Positions 53,062 through 60,890 of a stretch of 64,000 bases of DNA are shown here, piece after piece. The notes under the pieces are model-generated. The model was not told where the DNA came from. It searched no databases and saw nothing but the letters and a program-made list of their open reading frames with translations. Position 1 is the stretch's first letter. The number at the start of each line of letters is the position of its first letter. Source of the DNA: Lentzea aerocolonigenes (GTDB lineage: Bacteria; Actinomycetota; Actinomycetes; Mycobacteriales; Pseudonocardiaceae); the NCBI RefSeq assembly GCF_000974445.1, contig NZ_BBOJ01000005.1, forward strand, positions 248,001 to 312,000, given 5' to 3'. Both the position numbers and the translations under genes were made by a program.

Positions 53062-53907
53062 TTGCGAAACACAGCGGTTGTTGAGTTCGCTGCCTACCGT
53101 CAGTACGAAGCGACGCGTGCCGAAGCCAACAACGCCATGATGGGACTCCTCGCGGGTGCAAAACTGGCGGCCCACATGCTGAAGCTCACTGAGGGTTCCC
53201 AGCGGTTGTTGCCTGAGGTTTTTCCGCAAGTCGAGCACATCGAGCGCGTCAACCTTACCAGCGAGGCGGCGCGCGCGATTCTGGTTGATGCCGACTCACA
53301 TCTAGGTGCGATGAGCGTTCCTTACGCCCTCGCGCTGCACGAGGATTTCCTCAAGACCTGTCTGGAACTGCTCGAAGTAGCCGGCAAGTGCGCGAGGAAT
53401 ACTGCGAGAGACTCGAAGCTCGCGACTCAACACGGCCTTATCGAGACGGCGACCGGACGAGCCTTCAGCCCGGACAGCCTGATCCAGCTCTCGACGATCA
53501 GGGTGATGCGAAACTGCGTCATTCACGAGGGTGGCCGGGTCAGTGGTGCACTGGTCAACAAGTTGGGATCATGGACTACGCAAATCGAGGCTGCTTGGGA
53601 GAAGGTTGCCGGCACGAGTCCCCGGGGCCTCCAGGTTGGCGATCCAGTCACCTTCGGGCATGGCGAGTTGGTGCTTACGTTGGCCGTGACGAAGCGACTG
53701 GCGCGTGAAGCGAACGGGATGCTTCTGGGAGCCATCCCGAAGGCGCAATGGGCCGACCTGGTCATCGACGACATGATCGCCTCAACGAAGAACGCGATGA
53801 AACGGTCTGATGTGGCCAGGAGAGCGCAGGGGCTTGCGCGACACCACTACTCGGCCGTGGGGCTCGACGAGCAAGACATCCTGAATGCGATCGCGCGTCG
53901 AACGTGA
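53062..53907 (+). CDS. HEPN-like protein with R-x4-H motif
   Basis: 281 residues, predicted helical. IRVMRNCVIHEGG near residue 150 has the RNxxxH signature of HEPN ribonucleases, preceded by a helix with polar residues as in that fold. The rest has no recognised domain. It would be the effector or a regulated RNase of the pair with the upstream 218-residue gene. Lies between an rlmN fragment upstream and a terminator downstream. Codon use resembles its neighbours. Confidence 0.6.
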   Translation: MRNTAVVEFAAYRQYEATRAEANNAMMGLLAGAKLAAHMLKLTEGSQRLLPEVFPQVEHIERVNLTSEAARAILVDADSHLGAMSVPYALALHEDFLKTCLELLEVAGKCARNTARDSKLATQHGLIETATGRAFSPDSLIQLSTIRVMRNCVIHEGGRVSGALVNKLGSWTTQIEAAWEKVAGTSPRGLQVGDPVTFGHGELVLTLAVTKRLAREANGMLLGAIPKAQWADLVIDDMIASTKNAMKRSDVARRAQGLARHHYSAVGLDEQDILNAIARRT

Positions 53908-54276
53908 CCTGGCCCGCAAAACGAAGAACGGGTCTGCCGCGATGCTGCGGTAGACCCGTTCCCGGAAGGAAAAGAGGGGCTCTGCTACTTGAGCTACGCG
54001 CCCCGTAAGGCGGCCAGGACTCGCACCTGGATCTCCCTGCCACTGTGGAACCTCTGGCTATGAGCCAGTAGGGCCGAACCCAGCTCCTGTTCACAGATTA
54101 ACATGCGGTCTGGTGTGGGCCGGTCACATGGAGGGTGTGACCTGCATCTCGGTTGTGACTGCGGCGGATTCGACGTCGCGGCAAGTGCTGTCTCGCCGGC
54201 GTTTTGCCTGGTCAGGCCATCTCCAGTGATCTTTGTAAACGGTAGGGACGGGCGAACCTCTAGCAATTTATCGCCG
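53908..54276. other. Gap with terminator, tRNA-like fragments and unknown DNA
   Basis: About 370 bp. Contains the terminator at 53927-53960. At 53975-54085 (minus strand) there are tRNA-like pieces, such as a D-arm-like AGCTC...GAGC element next to GGGGCGC and a T-arm-like CCAGG-N7-CCTGG hairpin, but they do not assemble into one tRNA. The rest up to the rlmN fragment is featureless. Confidence 0.4.
53927..53960 (+). terminator. Terminator-like hairpin
   Basis: AACGGGTCT/AGACCCGTT forms a 9-bp stem, continued by CCGC/GCGG after one mismatch, 20 bp after the HEPN gene stop. Confidence 0.75.
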
Positions 54277-54567
54277 AAGACCGGCCGCCGTGTCTCGATC
54301 GAGTACGCGTTGATCCGGGACATCAACGATCAGGGCTGGCGTGCCGATCTGCTTGGCAAGAAGCTGCGCAAGCAGCTCGGGCGGCTGGTGCACGTGAACC
54401 TGATCCCGTTGAACCCGACTCCGGGCGGCAAGTGGTACGCGTCGCCGAAACCGGCGGAGCGGGAGTTCGTGCGGCGGGTGCGGGAGCAGGGGGTCGAGTG
54501 CACCGTGCGCGACACGCGTGGGCAGGAGATTGCGGCGGCCTGTGGACAGCTCGCGGCCGAGGGATGA
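54277..54567 (+). pseudogene. rlmN 3'-end fragment B
   Basis: About 96 codons encoding the C terminus of RlmN (23S rRNA/tRNA adenine-C2 methyltransferase): [20 protein letters not shown], then [40 protein letters not shown] and [11 protein letters not shown] with TGA at 54565. The radical SAM Cys motif and everything before are missing. Upstream sequence in the same frame (to 54103) has no RlmN similarity. Shares high identity with fragment A over their common part. Confidence 0.85.
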
Positions 54568-54581
54568 TTACGCCGGCCGCC

Positions 54582-55907
54582 TCACATTTCCTGAGGCAAG
54601 TCAGAATGCTGTGGGAAGGCCTGAAGGAGGACTGTCAGTATATGTCGCATTCCGGTCCAATCAGAGTGCTTGACCTCTTCCGGGTTGGCGCGACATTTAG
54701 CCAGCTTGGCGCGAAATGATTTTTGAATGCCATGCTTGTCTGACACTTCGCCTTGGTAGCGACTGATGCTCTGAATAAACGAGCGCCATTGAACGGGTAG
54801 CAGATTGCCCGTGGCGTCAGTTAAGACATCGCGTCCTAGGTAGAGTTCGATACTTCCTGCTAGTCCGTTTATGTCAGCAAGCTCTTGAGTGCCATTTGGG
54901 TGCTCGGCCGTAGGCGGTCCAAGTGTTGGATATCTTCGCAATTCGTCTAGGTTGGGGTACTGTGTAACAACAATATTTGCCGGTAGCTTGAACTTTGTGA
55001 GCGGTTGCATTGCGTCAACTGCCGCGGAATCATTATCGAAGATTGCTACCACTCGGTTTGCGATGCCGGCTGCAGCGAAGGACTTGACGAGTCGGGCTAA
55101 AGCTCCGGCTCCGCCTTCGGGGCGCGCGTCATAGTCCAGAAATTTGATGAGGTCGGTTAGATGGGGGAACAGTAGCTCCAAGCTCGCAGCTAGGAACTCG
55201 GCGTCGGTACGACCTTCGGTTAGTACAATGACTGGTGCATGTGAGCCTGAATTCGCCTGCAATGCCGACAATGACTGTGAGGCAAGTGTGTCGGGATCGC
55301 CATAAATCCAGTCCTCCTCCACGAGATCAGTAACGTCGAGCCGTACCTCGCTGTCTGGGTACACAAGGAGCACGGCGCGGAGCGCGTGCGGCGGGAACCA
55401 CTCCACAACCTGTCCAAGAAGCCAGTCGATGCTGCCGATCTCTGATCGAAACGTGCTCGGAGGTCGGTCGTGGTCGCTATGGTCCATGCCTTGGTCTTCT
55501 TTTGCGGCTATGGCGCGGTCGAGCCAAAGCTGTGGTGTAAGTTGATCGAGGGCAGCATCTTCGGCTTCCAGTCTGGCTCTATATTCATCGCTCAGGCCGG
55601 AGGGCAAGTTCGAACTGTGCCTGTGTCGACCTTCACCATGTAGAAAATATTCGAGAAGTTCTGCGACGGTGTCCGCAGTGATTCCGAGAGCGTCGAGTCG
55701 TTGGGCAATGACTCGACCGTCGGCGCGAAACTCATAGACATCGACAAGTTCCGCCCCGCTCCCCTCTTCGTTGTAGTACTCGTTCCATGGAACCTGGTGC
55801 TTGACCAGCATGTCGTCGCGGAACGCTGCCAAGAGCTCTTGATCGATGCCATCGCGCAAGCGATTCACGACCAGAGTGCCAACCGACAGCGTCCCGTAGT
55901 AGCTCAC
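54582..55907 (-). CDS. HEPN/Toprim-type protein
   Basis: 441 residues. The N terminus MSYYGTLSVGTLVVNRLRDG resembles the HEPN/Toprim-associated N-terminal domain. A TOPRIM domain in the second half has VIVLTEGRTDAEFLAASL (Glu) and VVAIFDNDSAAV (DxD). It lacks the ATPase domain of OLD proteins. The base composition is visibly lower in GC than neighbouring genes, with many AT-ending codons, a sign of recent transfer. It is convergent to rlmN fragment B and preceded on the other side by fragment C. Probably a stand-alone nuclease-type defence gene. Confidence 0.75.
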   Translation of the reverse strand: MSYYGTLSVGTLVVNRLRDGIDQELLAAFRDDMLVKHQVPWNEYYNEEGSGAELVDVYEFRADGRVIAQRLDALGITADTVAELLEYFLHGEGRHRHSSNLPSGLSDEYRARLEAEDAALDQLTPQLWLDRAIAAKEDQGMDHSDHDRPPSTFRSEIGSIDWLLGQVVEWFPPHALRAVLLVYPDSEVRLDVTDLVEEDWIYGDPDTLASQSLSALQANSGSHAPVIVLTEGRTDAEFLAASLELLFPHLTDLIKFLDYDARPEGGAGALARLVKSFAAAGIANRVVAIFDNDSAAVDAMQPLTKFKLPANIVVTQYPNLDELRRYPTLGPPTAEHPNGTQELADINGLAGSIELYLGRDVLTDATGNLLPVQWRSFIQSISRYQGEVSDKHGIQKSFRAKLAKCRANPEEVKHSDWTGMRHILTVLLQAFPQHSDLPQEM

Positions 55908-55962
55908 AGCTGAGATGTTACGGCTGTGGCTGTTGGGCCACGGTTCTCGCTTATCTCCGATG

Positions 55963-56050
55963 GGTTCGCTCGGGTTGAGGCACAGCGTGTGACGTGCATG
56001 GTGAGGGACACCCGCGGTCAGAGGATCGCGGCGGCTTGCAGCCGAAGGCT
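55963..56050 (+). pseudogene. rlmN 3'-end fragment C (diverged)
   Basis: The frame reads GFARVEAQRVTCMVRDTRGQ RIAAACS, matching the RlmN C terminus ([25 protein letters not shown]) but with more substitutions than fragments A and B, so from a different donor or older. The frame runs on past the normal end (RRLITVSLM). Confidence 0.7.
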
Positions 56051-56115
56051 GATCACGGTCAGCCTGATGCGTGATGTTGAGCGGGTCGTCCCATCCGCGC
56101 GACTAGTCTGTTGCA

Positions 56116-56931
56116 GTGTCATCCGAGCGGTCAGGCCCCAAGTCATCCAAGTGGTCCCCTGATGCGCGCTTGAGGCTGGTCAACGAGCTGGCGGACCGAA
56201 CAGGGTCGTTTAGCGAGAGCTTCTTCGACGCGCACGGACTTGGTTCGGCCTACCGCGATGCCGGCAAGTACACCAACAAGAAGGCGCGGATCAATGCTGC
56301 GCTGCATGCTGCACAGCTCCGCGGCGACGTGACCAAGGTTCTCGATGCTGCGCGGGCGTATCTTGGCGGTCAGTCAGTTGATCAAGACGAGTCGGCTGGC
56401 CCTGTTGATCAAGGGGATTTGCTCGTGGCGTCAGACAAGCTGTTCATCAGTCATGCCTTCGCGGATAAAGCACTGGCAGACCTTCTGCGTGACACGCTCG
56501 TCCTTGCAGGCGTCCCGGAAGGCCGCATCTTCTACTCGTCGGATCGTCGTACTGGCATCCCGTCAGGTACGGACGTTGGTACACATCTGCGGCAGTCGCT
56601 GCGTGAAGCCGGTCTAGTGGTTGAGCTGCTGACCGAAACGTTCTTCTCGCGGTCGATGTGTCTCATGGAGCTTGGCGGTGCGTGGGCACTCGGCCTCCCG
56701 ACGTATCCGATTGTCGTACCGCCGCTGACTCGTGACGAAGCGGTGAGGCAGATCGGGAACGTGCAGATGGGCCTCCTTGGCGATGACGTGCAGATCAGTG
56801 AGGTGTTCGACGAGTTGCACGATCGACTTACGGACGACCTGGATATCCGGACGAAGGCCACGAGTTGGAACCGCGTCGTCGGTGGCTTCCGGGATCAGCT
56901 TCCGTTGAAGCTGCGAGCAGCAGCGCCGTAG
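56116..56931 (+). CDS. TIR-domain protein
   Basis: 271 residues from GTG 56116. The TIR domain spans about 105-240: KLFISHAFADKALADLLRDT, IFYSSDRRTGIPSGTDVG, VELLTETFFSRSMCLMELGG, with the predicted NADase Glu in CLMELGGAW. The N-terminal ~100 residues are helical and lack a known sensing domain. As bacterial TIR proteins often deplete NAD+ in infection, it is a candidate abortive-infection effector. The gene starts about 70 bp after rlmN fragment C. No partner gene is coupled to it. Confidence 0.8.
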   Translation: MSSERSGPKSSKWSPDARLRLVNELADRTGSFSESFFDAHGLGSAYRDAGKYTNKKARINAALHAAQLRGDVTKVLDAARAYLGGQSVDQDESAGPVDQGDLLVASDKLFISHAFADKALADLLRDTLVLAGVPEGRIFYSSDRRTGIPSGTDVGTHLRQSLREAGLVVELLTETFFSRSMCLMELGGAWALGLPTYPIVVPPLTRDEAVRQIGNVQMGLLGDDVQISEVFDELHDRLTDDLDIRTKATSWNRVVGGFRDQLPLKLRAAAP

Positions 56932-57025
56932 AGCCAGAAGCATGAAGCAGCAGGTAGAGGCGTTGTAAAACGGTAGGCAGCGGCGACCCGCTGTCAACAT
57001 CACGACGGTCCTGGTCTCACCCTCG

Positions 57026-57349
57026 TTGAGCCCGATGACGACCCCCGCCGCACGGATCGCACGCGAGGACGGTCCGGCGCCCGAGGTCGATGTCATCGTC
57101 ATCCACACCGCCATCCCGCGCCTCCGCCGCGCGCTTGACCGGCTGGACCTGCCCGACGACGGACCGACCATGGCTCCGAACGACCTGTACAGCGAGATCA
57201 TCGTCGGCCGCGTTCGGTGCCCTACATATACGCGCCGCGAGGTCGCGAAGATGGATCGCCTGGTGGAGCGCCTGGCGGCCGACATCGCGCCGGTGACCGA
57301 CCTGGACGTGCTGATTGCTCAGGTTGAGTCGAGTACCGCCCGCGTGTAG
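57026..57349 (+). CDS. Hypothetical protein
   Basis: 107 residues from TTG 57026 (or ATG 57035). The composition is charged and helical; HTAIPRLRRALDRLDLPDDG and TYTRREVAKMDRLVERLAAD are the visible helices. No known domain, no Shine-Dalgarno of quality. It may be the upstream partner of the DUF6236-like gene 100 bp downstream, or a spurious frame. Confidence 0.4.
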   Translation: MSPMTTPAARIAREDGPAPEVDVIVIHTAIPRLRRALDRLDLPDDGPTMAPNDLYSEIIVGRVRCPTYTRREVAKMDRLVERLAADIAPVTDLDVLIAQVESSTARV

Positions 57350-57450
57350 CGCCGTGCGGCGCTGTGTGTGGTCGATCTCCTGAGCGACCACGCCGGCCAA
57401 GTGACGACCGCGTTTGGCGCAACGAGAACCGCCTCGGATGCGTTGTCTCC

Positions 57451-58542
57451 ATGAACGGACTTCACGCGAGGTTAAGGCGGCTGATGCGCGAGCTTCTTTA
57501 CATCCCCGATGTCAACCCGCCTGAGCAGGTCCTCAATCATGCGATACTGTATCGAGACAGCATCTCGACCTTCGTTCCGGATGACACCGGGGCATATCTG
57601 GCGGATCGCACCAAATACGCATTTGATGCTGGAATCTTCCAGCCACGCCTTATCGCCTCCGCCTTGAGTGATGAATCAGTCAAGGCGGAGGCGTTGACCT
57701 TGATGCGCCGGTGCGTCATGGAGTGTAACGAAGCTGGCAACTTTATGCGCGTGCTGAGCACAGCGCCTCCCGACAAATTGCGGGAGTCGGCGGCTCAATT
57801 TGGCGGAATGCTCCGCTACTCCTTCGAATTTAACGGTGCGGACGTTAAGTGGGGCGATATCCTTGCCGAGATCATCGGAGATGAGGAATGGAGACGTCCT
57901 GTAGCTTCCCTTGAGGACCAGGGTCTTCCTCTCGTGTTGTTGGGCAGCGAGTCGTCCACGATGCTGCTAGGGGTGGCATTTGCGGTAGCTGAGAAGGCCC
58001 GGAAAGATTGCGCATCCCCACTCGTTCTGCCGGTCTACCCTGAGGGAGTCTCGGACTGCTTGCCGGATGACTTCTCGGGGGAGGCGCGCAAGCATCTATT
58101 TGCGCGTGTCGACGTTGGTCAATTTCTTCCTCAGCCTCCCCTGGGTGCCGAAACCGCTTCGGTCATTGCGTTCAGGCAGCGTTACGAGGACGAACGACGA
58201 CGCCTGGTACTAGCGGTCGAACGTTTGGTTAAAGAGGCTGCCCGGGCTCACGGATCAGATGAGTCCGCTGATATCGCACGCGACGTGCGTGAAGAGTTGT
58301 CTGCAGCGCTCGCTGATGTGGAGCGAGCTGGACGGCGCAGATTCGGAGGCTGGCTTCGCCGTGCGGCATGGTTCACCGTTGCATCCGGCTTGGGCTCGGT
58401 TGTGGCGGGTCCTGCCGGTGCGGCAGGAGGATCACTAGCAGTCAACTGGGCTTCGAACCGGCTGCCAGACGGCTCCAGAGAGAGTGATTACCGCTACCTC
58501 TACCGGGTCCAAGGGGCACTCGATGAATTCATCCGTTCTTGA
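57451..58542 (+). CDS. DUF6236-like protein with C-terminal hydrophobic hairpin
   Basis: 363 residues from ATG 57451; GTG 57364 would add 29 residues without similarity. LLYIPDVNPPEQVLNHAILY and AGIFQPRLIASALSDE resemble the N-terminal region of DUF6236 proteins, which are frequent in defence-type islands (by recollection). Near the C terminus WFTVASGLGSVVAGPAGAAG forms a hydrophobic hairpin, possibly membrane-associated or pore-forming. Lower GC than the flanking chromosome. Function unknown. Confidence 0.6.
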   Translation: MNGLHARLRRLMRELLYIPDVNPPEQVLNHAILYRDSISTFVPDDTGAYLADRTKYAFDAGIFQPRLIASALSDESVKAEALTLMRRCVMECNEAGNFMRVLSTAPPDKLRESAAQFGGMLRYSFEFNGADVKWGDILAEIIGDEEWRRPVASLEDQGLPLVLLGSESSTMLLGVAFAVAEKARKDCASPLVLPVYPEGVSDCLPDDFSGEARKHLFARVDVGQFLPQPPLGAETASVIAFRQRYEDERRRLVLAVERLVKEAARAHGSDESADIARDVREELSAALADVERAGRRRFGGWLRRAAWFTVASGLGSVVAGPAGAAGGSLAVNWASNRLPDGSRESDYRYLYRVQGALDEFIRS

Positions 58543-59050
58543 GGTCGCGCCTCCGCCGATCAATGCGGCGAGACGCCGCAGTCGGACGTCATGATCGAAG
58601 ACCCGACTAGTGCCAGGGAGATCAGCCATGGCCGACAGCGGACGCGCGCAACGTCCCTGTCGCCGGGTGCTCGCCGAGGATGCGGGCGTTCGCGCGTGAG
58701 TGCTCGACGTGCCGGCGCACCGCGTGATCTTCGACGGCGGCCGGTCGGGCTCGTTTCGCCGCTATGTTGAGATCCCGGCTGTACCGGAACTGTTCCTGTA
58801 GATACTGGGAGAAGGTGTGCCCGTTCTCGTACGGCTCACCCAGTCACTTCCCAGCCTCGTCACGGCGAGGCTGATCAAACTTCTGCGACATCGCCTCGAC
58901 GTACTTGGTCGCGAAGAGGTAGCTCATGCCTCCGGACGGTAGTCGCTTGTTTGCTCGCGTGCGCACCGTCCGACGCAGGTCACAGCCATGCGCACTGTCC
59001 GTAGTGGACTGAACCCAAACAACTTCCAGTGCTCATCCGCAGTGGCGTGA
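58543..59050. other. Gap with a broken gene
   Basis: About 500 bp. Contains a minus-strand gene remnant (58622-58927) described separately. No other frame is credible; some palindromic and promoter-like sequence appears near 59050. Confidence 0.4.
58622..58927 (-). pseudogene. Interrupted ORF with in-frame TGA
   Basis: ATG 58927 to TGA 58622-58624 is a 102-codon frame with one internal TGA at 58844-58846 (codon 28). Before it: MSYLFATKYVEAMSQKFDQP; after it: GHTFSQYLQEQFRYSRDLNI. Both parts have coding-like composition, and the frame is otherwise open. Most simply a nonsense mutation. I do not recognise the family. Confidence 0.5.
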
Positions 59051-59066
59051 TCGAACGTATGTTCGT
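59051..59066. promoter_or_regulatory. LexA/SOS box-like palindrome
   Basis: TCGAACGTATGTTCGT fits the actinobacterial LexA box TCGAAC-N4-GTTCGA in all but the last base. It lies 12 bp before the ATG at 59078, where it would cover the promoter. Confidence 0.65.
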
Positions 59067-59077
59067 ATTCTCGCGTC

Positions 59078-59383
59078 ATGTTCCTCCCCGCTCACCGCTG
59101 GGAAGACAACGACCCCGTTCACGGCTCCCGCCGGAAGACGCTGGCGGTCGAAGTCAACCTCCGCGGCGTTTTCCCCGAAGATCCCAACTCGGGTGTCGTG
59201 GTGCCCGATGGTCTGGATGTGGACCGCGTTGTCCGTGGACTCACCTACGGATGGTGGGACAGCCTGAACGGCGGCCACCTCGTCGTGGTCAACTACTCGA
59301 TCCCGTTCGCTGACCCGCACCTGAAACCGCTCCAACTCAACGATCAGGTCCTGTCCTCGCGATGGGTTCGCACGGTGCGCTAG
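59078..59383 (+). CDS. Hypothetical protein behind an SOS box
   Basis: 101 residues from ATG 59078. LAVEVNLRGVFPEDPNSGVV and VVRGLTYGWWDSLNGGHLVV suggest a small beta-rich fold; no family recognised. There is no Shine-Dalgarno, so it might be leaderless from the SOS-box promoter. Its end overlaps the convergent 125-residue gene by 47 bp. An opposite-strand frame over the same DNA lacks coherent structure. Confidence 0.5.
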   Translation: MFLPAHRWEDNDPVHGSRRKTLAVEVNLRGVFPEDPNSGVVVPDGLDVDRVVRGLTYGWWDSLNGGHLVVVNYSIPFADPHLKPLQLNDQVLSSRWVRTVR

Positions 59384-59714
59384 CCGGCGCGTCATGGCCG
59401 CCTGCTGAATACGGGCCTCGCTGCGGGCGACGGAGAACGAGATCCAGGTAGACCTCTTCGGACAGTTCGGCACTGGCAGGAGCGGGTGTCATGGCGGTCA
59501 GTCGCCAGGAGTGTCCAGCGTCGTCTGTGGCGCAGGCGAGGCAGCTGATATGAGCTTCACCGTCGTGTACGACCGCCTTGAACTGAGAGTGTCCGAGTGT
59601 GTGCCGGCCGAGCTTGCACTTCGAAGGCAAAAGGGCCACCGGCCGTCCGGTCGAGTCGTACCTGTAGGTGAGCGTGCCGTCCATTTGGGACGGTGCGAGA
59701 AGCTGCCGGTCCAT
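59337..59714 (-). CDS. Small protein with Cys/His zinc-type motif
   Basis: 125 residues from ATG 59714. DGTLTYRYDSTGRPVALLPS is followed by KCKLGRHTL and HISCLACATD: a C...H...C-x2-C set fitting a zinc ribbon. Similar small proteins with a TYRYD core occur in actinobacterial accessory regions as far as I recall; function unknown. A LexA-box-like palindrome lies 24 bp upstream (59738-59753). The C-terminal tail is disordered and Pro/Ala rich. Confidence 0.55.
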   Translation of the reverse strand: MDRQLLAPSQMDGTLTYRYDSTGRPVALLPSKCKLGRHTLGHSQFKAVVHDGEAHISCLACATDDAGHSWRLTAMTPAPASAELSEEVYLDLVLRRPQRGPYSAGGHDAPASAPCEPIARTGPDR

Positions 59715-60053
59715 GAGGCGAGAACCTATCACCGCCTTCGTACATACGTTCGATCCGACGCGTGCGGCGCACAAACTGACCCGGCTCGCACGCTCGGTAC
59801 CACCCGCGTGAGTGACCACGACCGTGCTGGAAGGAGTGCTCAGGCGGGGTACCGCCGCATGGACGCCTCACGAACGCCTCGGTCGCGCTCTGGTCCGGAT
59901 CTTCCTGCCACCGGTCTAATCACCGACACCAATCGGCTCGGCCGACTTAGGGCAGTGCGGTTGAACCGCTAACTCGTCAGGTCGCCGGAGTTGGCCAGAC
60001 ACACGACGAGTCGGGTCGTGGTGGCGCGGCGGGCGGGGGAGAAGATCACGGTG
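59715..60053. other. Gap with LexA-like box
   Basis: About 340 bp; the only element seen is the second LexA-box-like palindrome at 59738-59753. No credible coding frame. Confidence 0.35.
59738..59753. promoter_or_regulatory. Second LexA-box-like palindrome
   Basis: On the minus strand TCGAACGTATGTACGA, sharing the centre CGAACGTATGT with the box at 59051-59066 and deviating from the LexA consensus in one base. It precedes ATG 59714 by 24 bp. Confidence 0.5.
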
Positions 60054-60890
60054 ATGACGATGTATGACGGCGCGTCAGGTCTTGAGCAGCAAGTAGACCC
60101 CGACAGGCCATCGCTGTCCCGCATCTATGACCACCTGCTCGGCGGCGGGCACAATTTCGCCGCCGATCGTGCGGTGGCCGACGCGATCACGGCCGTGGTG
60201 CCGCACTACGAGGTGTTCGTCCGTGCGAACCGCGCCTTTGTACATCGCGCGGTGCTACACATGCTCACCGCAGGGATCGAGCAGTTCCTCGACCTGGGCG
60301 CGGGTCTGGGCGGCGTTCGCCACGTGCACGAACTCGCTCAAGCCGAGCGGCCCCAGGCCCGCGTTGTCTACGTTGACCGCGATCCCGTGGCCGTTGCACG
60401 TCTCAGCCTGATCGCGCCCCAGGCTTATCCGGGAATCGGCGTGCTCGAAGCGGACCTGCGGCACGTCGACGAGGTGCTCGACCATGTTGTGACCGCTCAG
60501 ATACTCGATCTGACCCGCCCAGTGGGCGTGGTGGCCGGGTCAGTGTTGCCTTGCCTGCCCGACGCCGAAGAAGTGGCCGCTACCTTGGCCGGGTACCACG
60601 AACGACTGGCGCCCGGTTCGCTGTTGGCGGCCTCACACACCGACGCCACGCTGCTGGGGCACGAGCTGGCCGCTGCGGTCGAAGCCCGGCTCGCCAGGGC
60701 CGGGATCACGCTCGTGCACCGGAACCGACAGCAGTTCGCAGCGCTGCTGGGTCCGTGGCAGCCGCACCCGGACGGCGTGGTGCCGACCGGCTTGTGGCGG
60801 CCAGACGGCCTCGCCCCGCCCCTGCCGGAGTCCTTGTGGGGCAACGCCGTTCTGGCCGGCCATGGCCACGAGCCAGCAGGACCTGCGTGA
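60054..60890 (+). CDS. SAM-dependent methyltransferase (DUF574/Methyltransf_19 type)
   Basis: 278 residues from ATG 60054 (GGGGAG 14 nt upstream; GTG 60051 also possible). [25 protein letters not shown] is the family's opening signature; the SAM site is FLDLGAGLGGVRHVHELAQ and VVYVDRDPVAVARL. The family is abundant in actinomycetes and its substrates are largely unknown. The gene overlaps the STAND NTPase gene by 4 bp (GTGA). A 5' fragment of a close relative is fused to an rlmN end at 52110-52230. Confidence 0.85.
   Translation: MTMYDGASGLEQQVDPDRPSLSRIYDHLLGGGHNFAADRAVADAITAVVPHYEVFVRANRAFVHRAVLHMLTAGIEQFLDLGAGLGGVRHVHELAQAERPQARVVYVDRDPVAVARLSLIAPQAYPGIGVLEADLRHVDEVLDHVVTAQILDLTRPVGVVAGSVLPCLPDAEEVAATLAGYHERLAPGSLLAASHTDATLLGHELAAAVEARLARAGITLVHRNRQQFAALLGPWQPHPDGVVPTGLWRPDGLAPPLPESLWGNAVLAGHGHEPAGPA

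Noticed and set aside
53975-54085. tRNA-like elements on the minus strand
   Set aside because: A D-arm-like and a T-arm-like piece exist but are in the wrong order and lack matching acceptor stems, so no complete tRNA can be drawn; mentioned only as a possible relic.
58844-58846. TGA read as selenocysteine
   Set aside because: No SECIS-like hairpin follows and the context EAGK-L is not a known selenoprotein site; a nonsense mutation is simpler.
59033-59473. 146-codon minus-strand ORF over the SOS-box gene
   Set aside because: Composition and motif content favour the plus-strand gene at 59078 and the minus-strand gene at 59337-59714; the ORF would also cross the LexA-like box.
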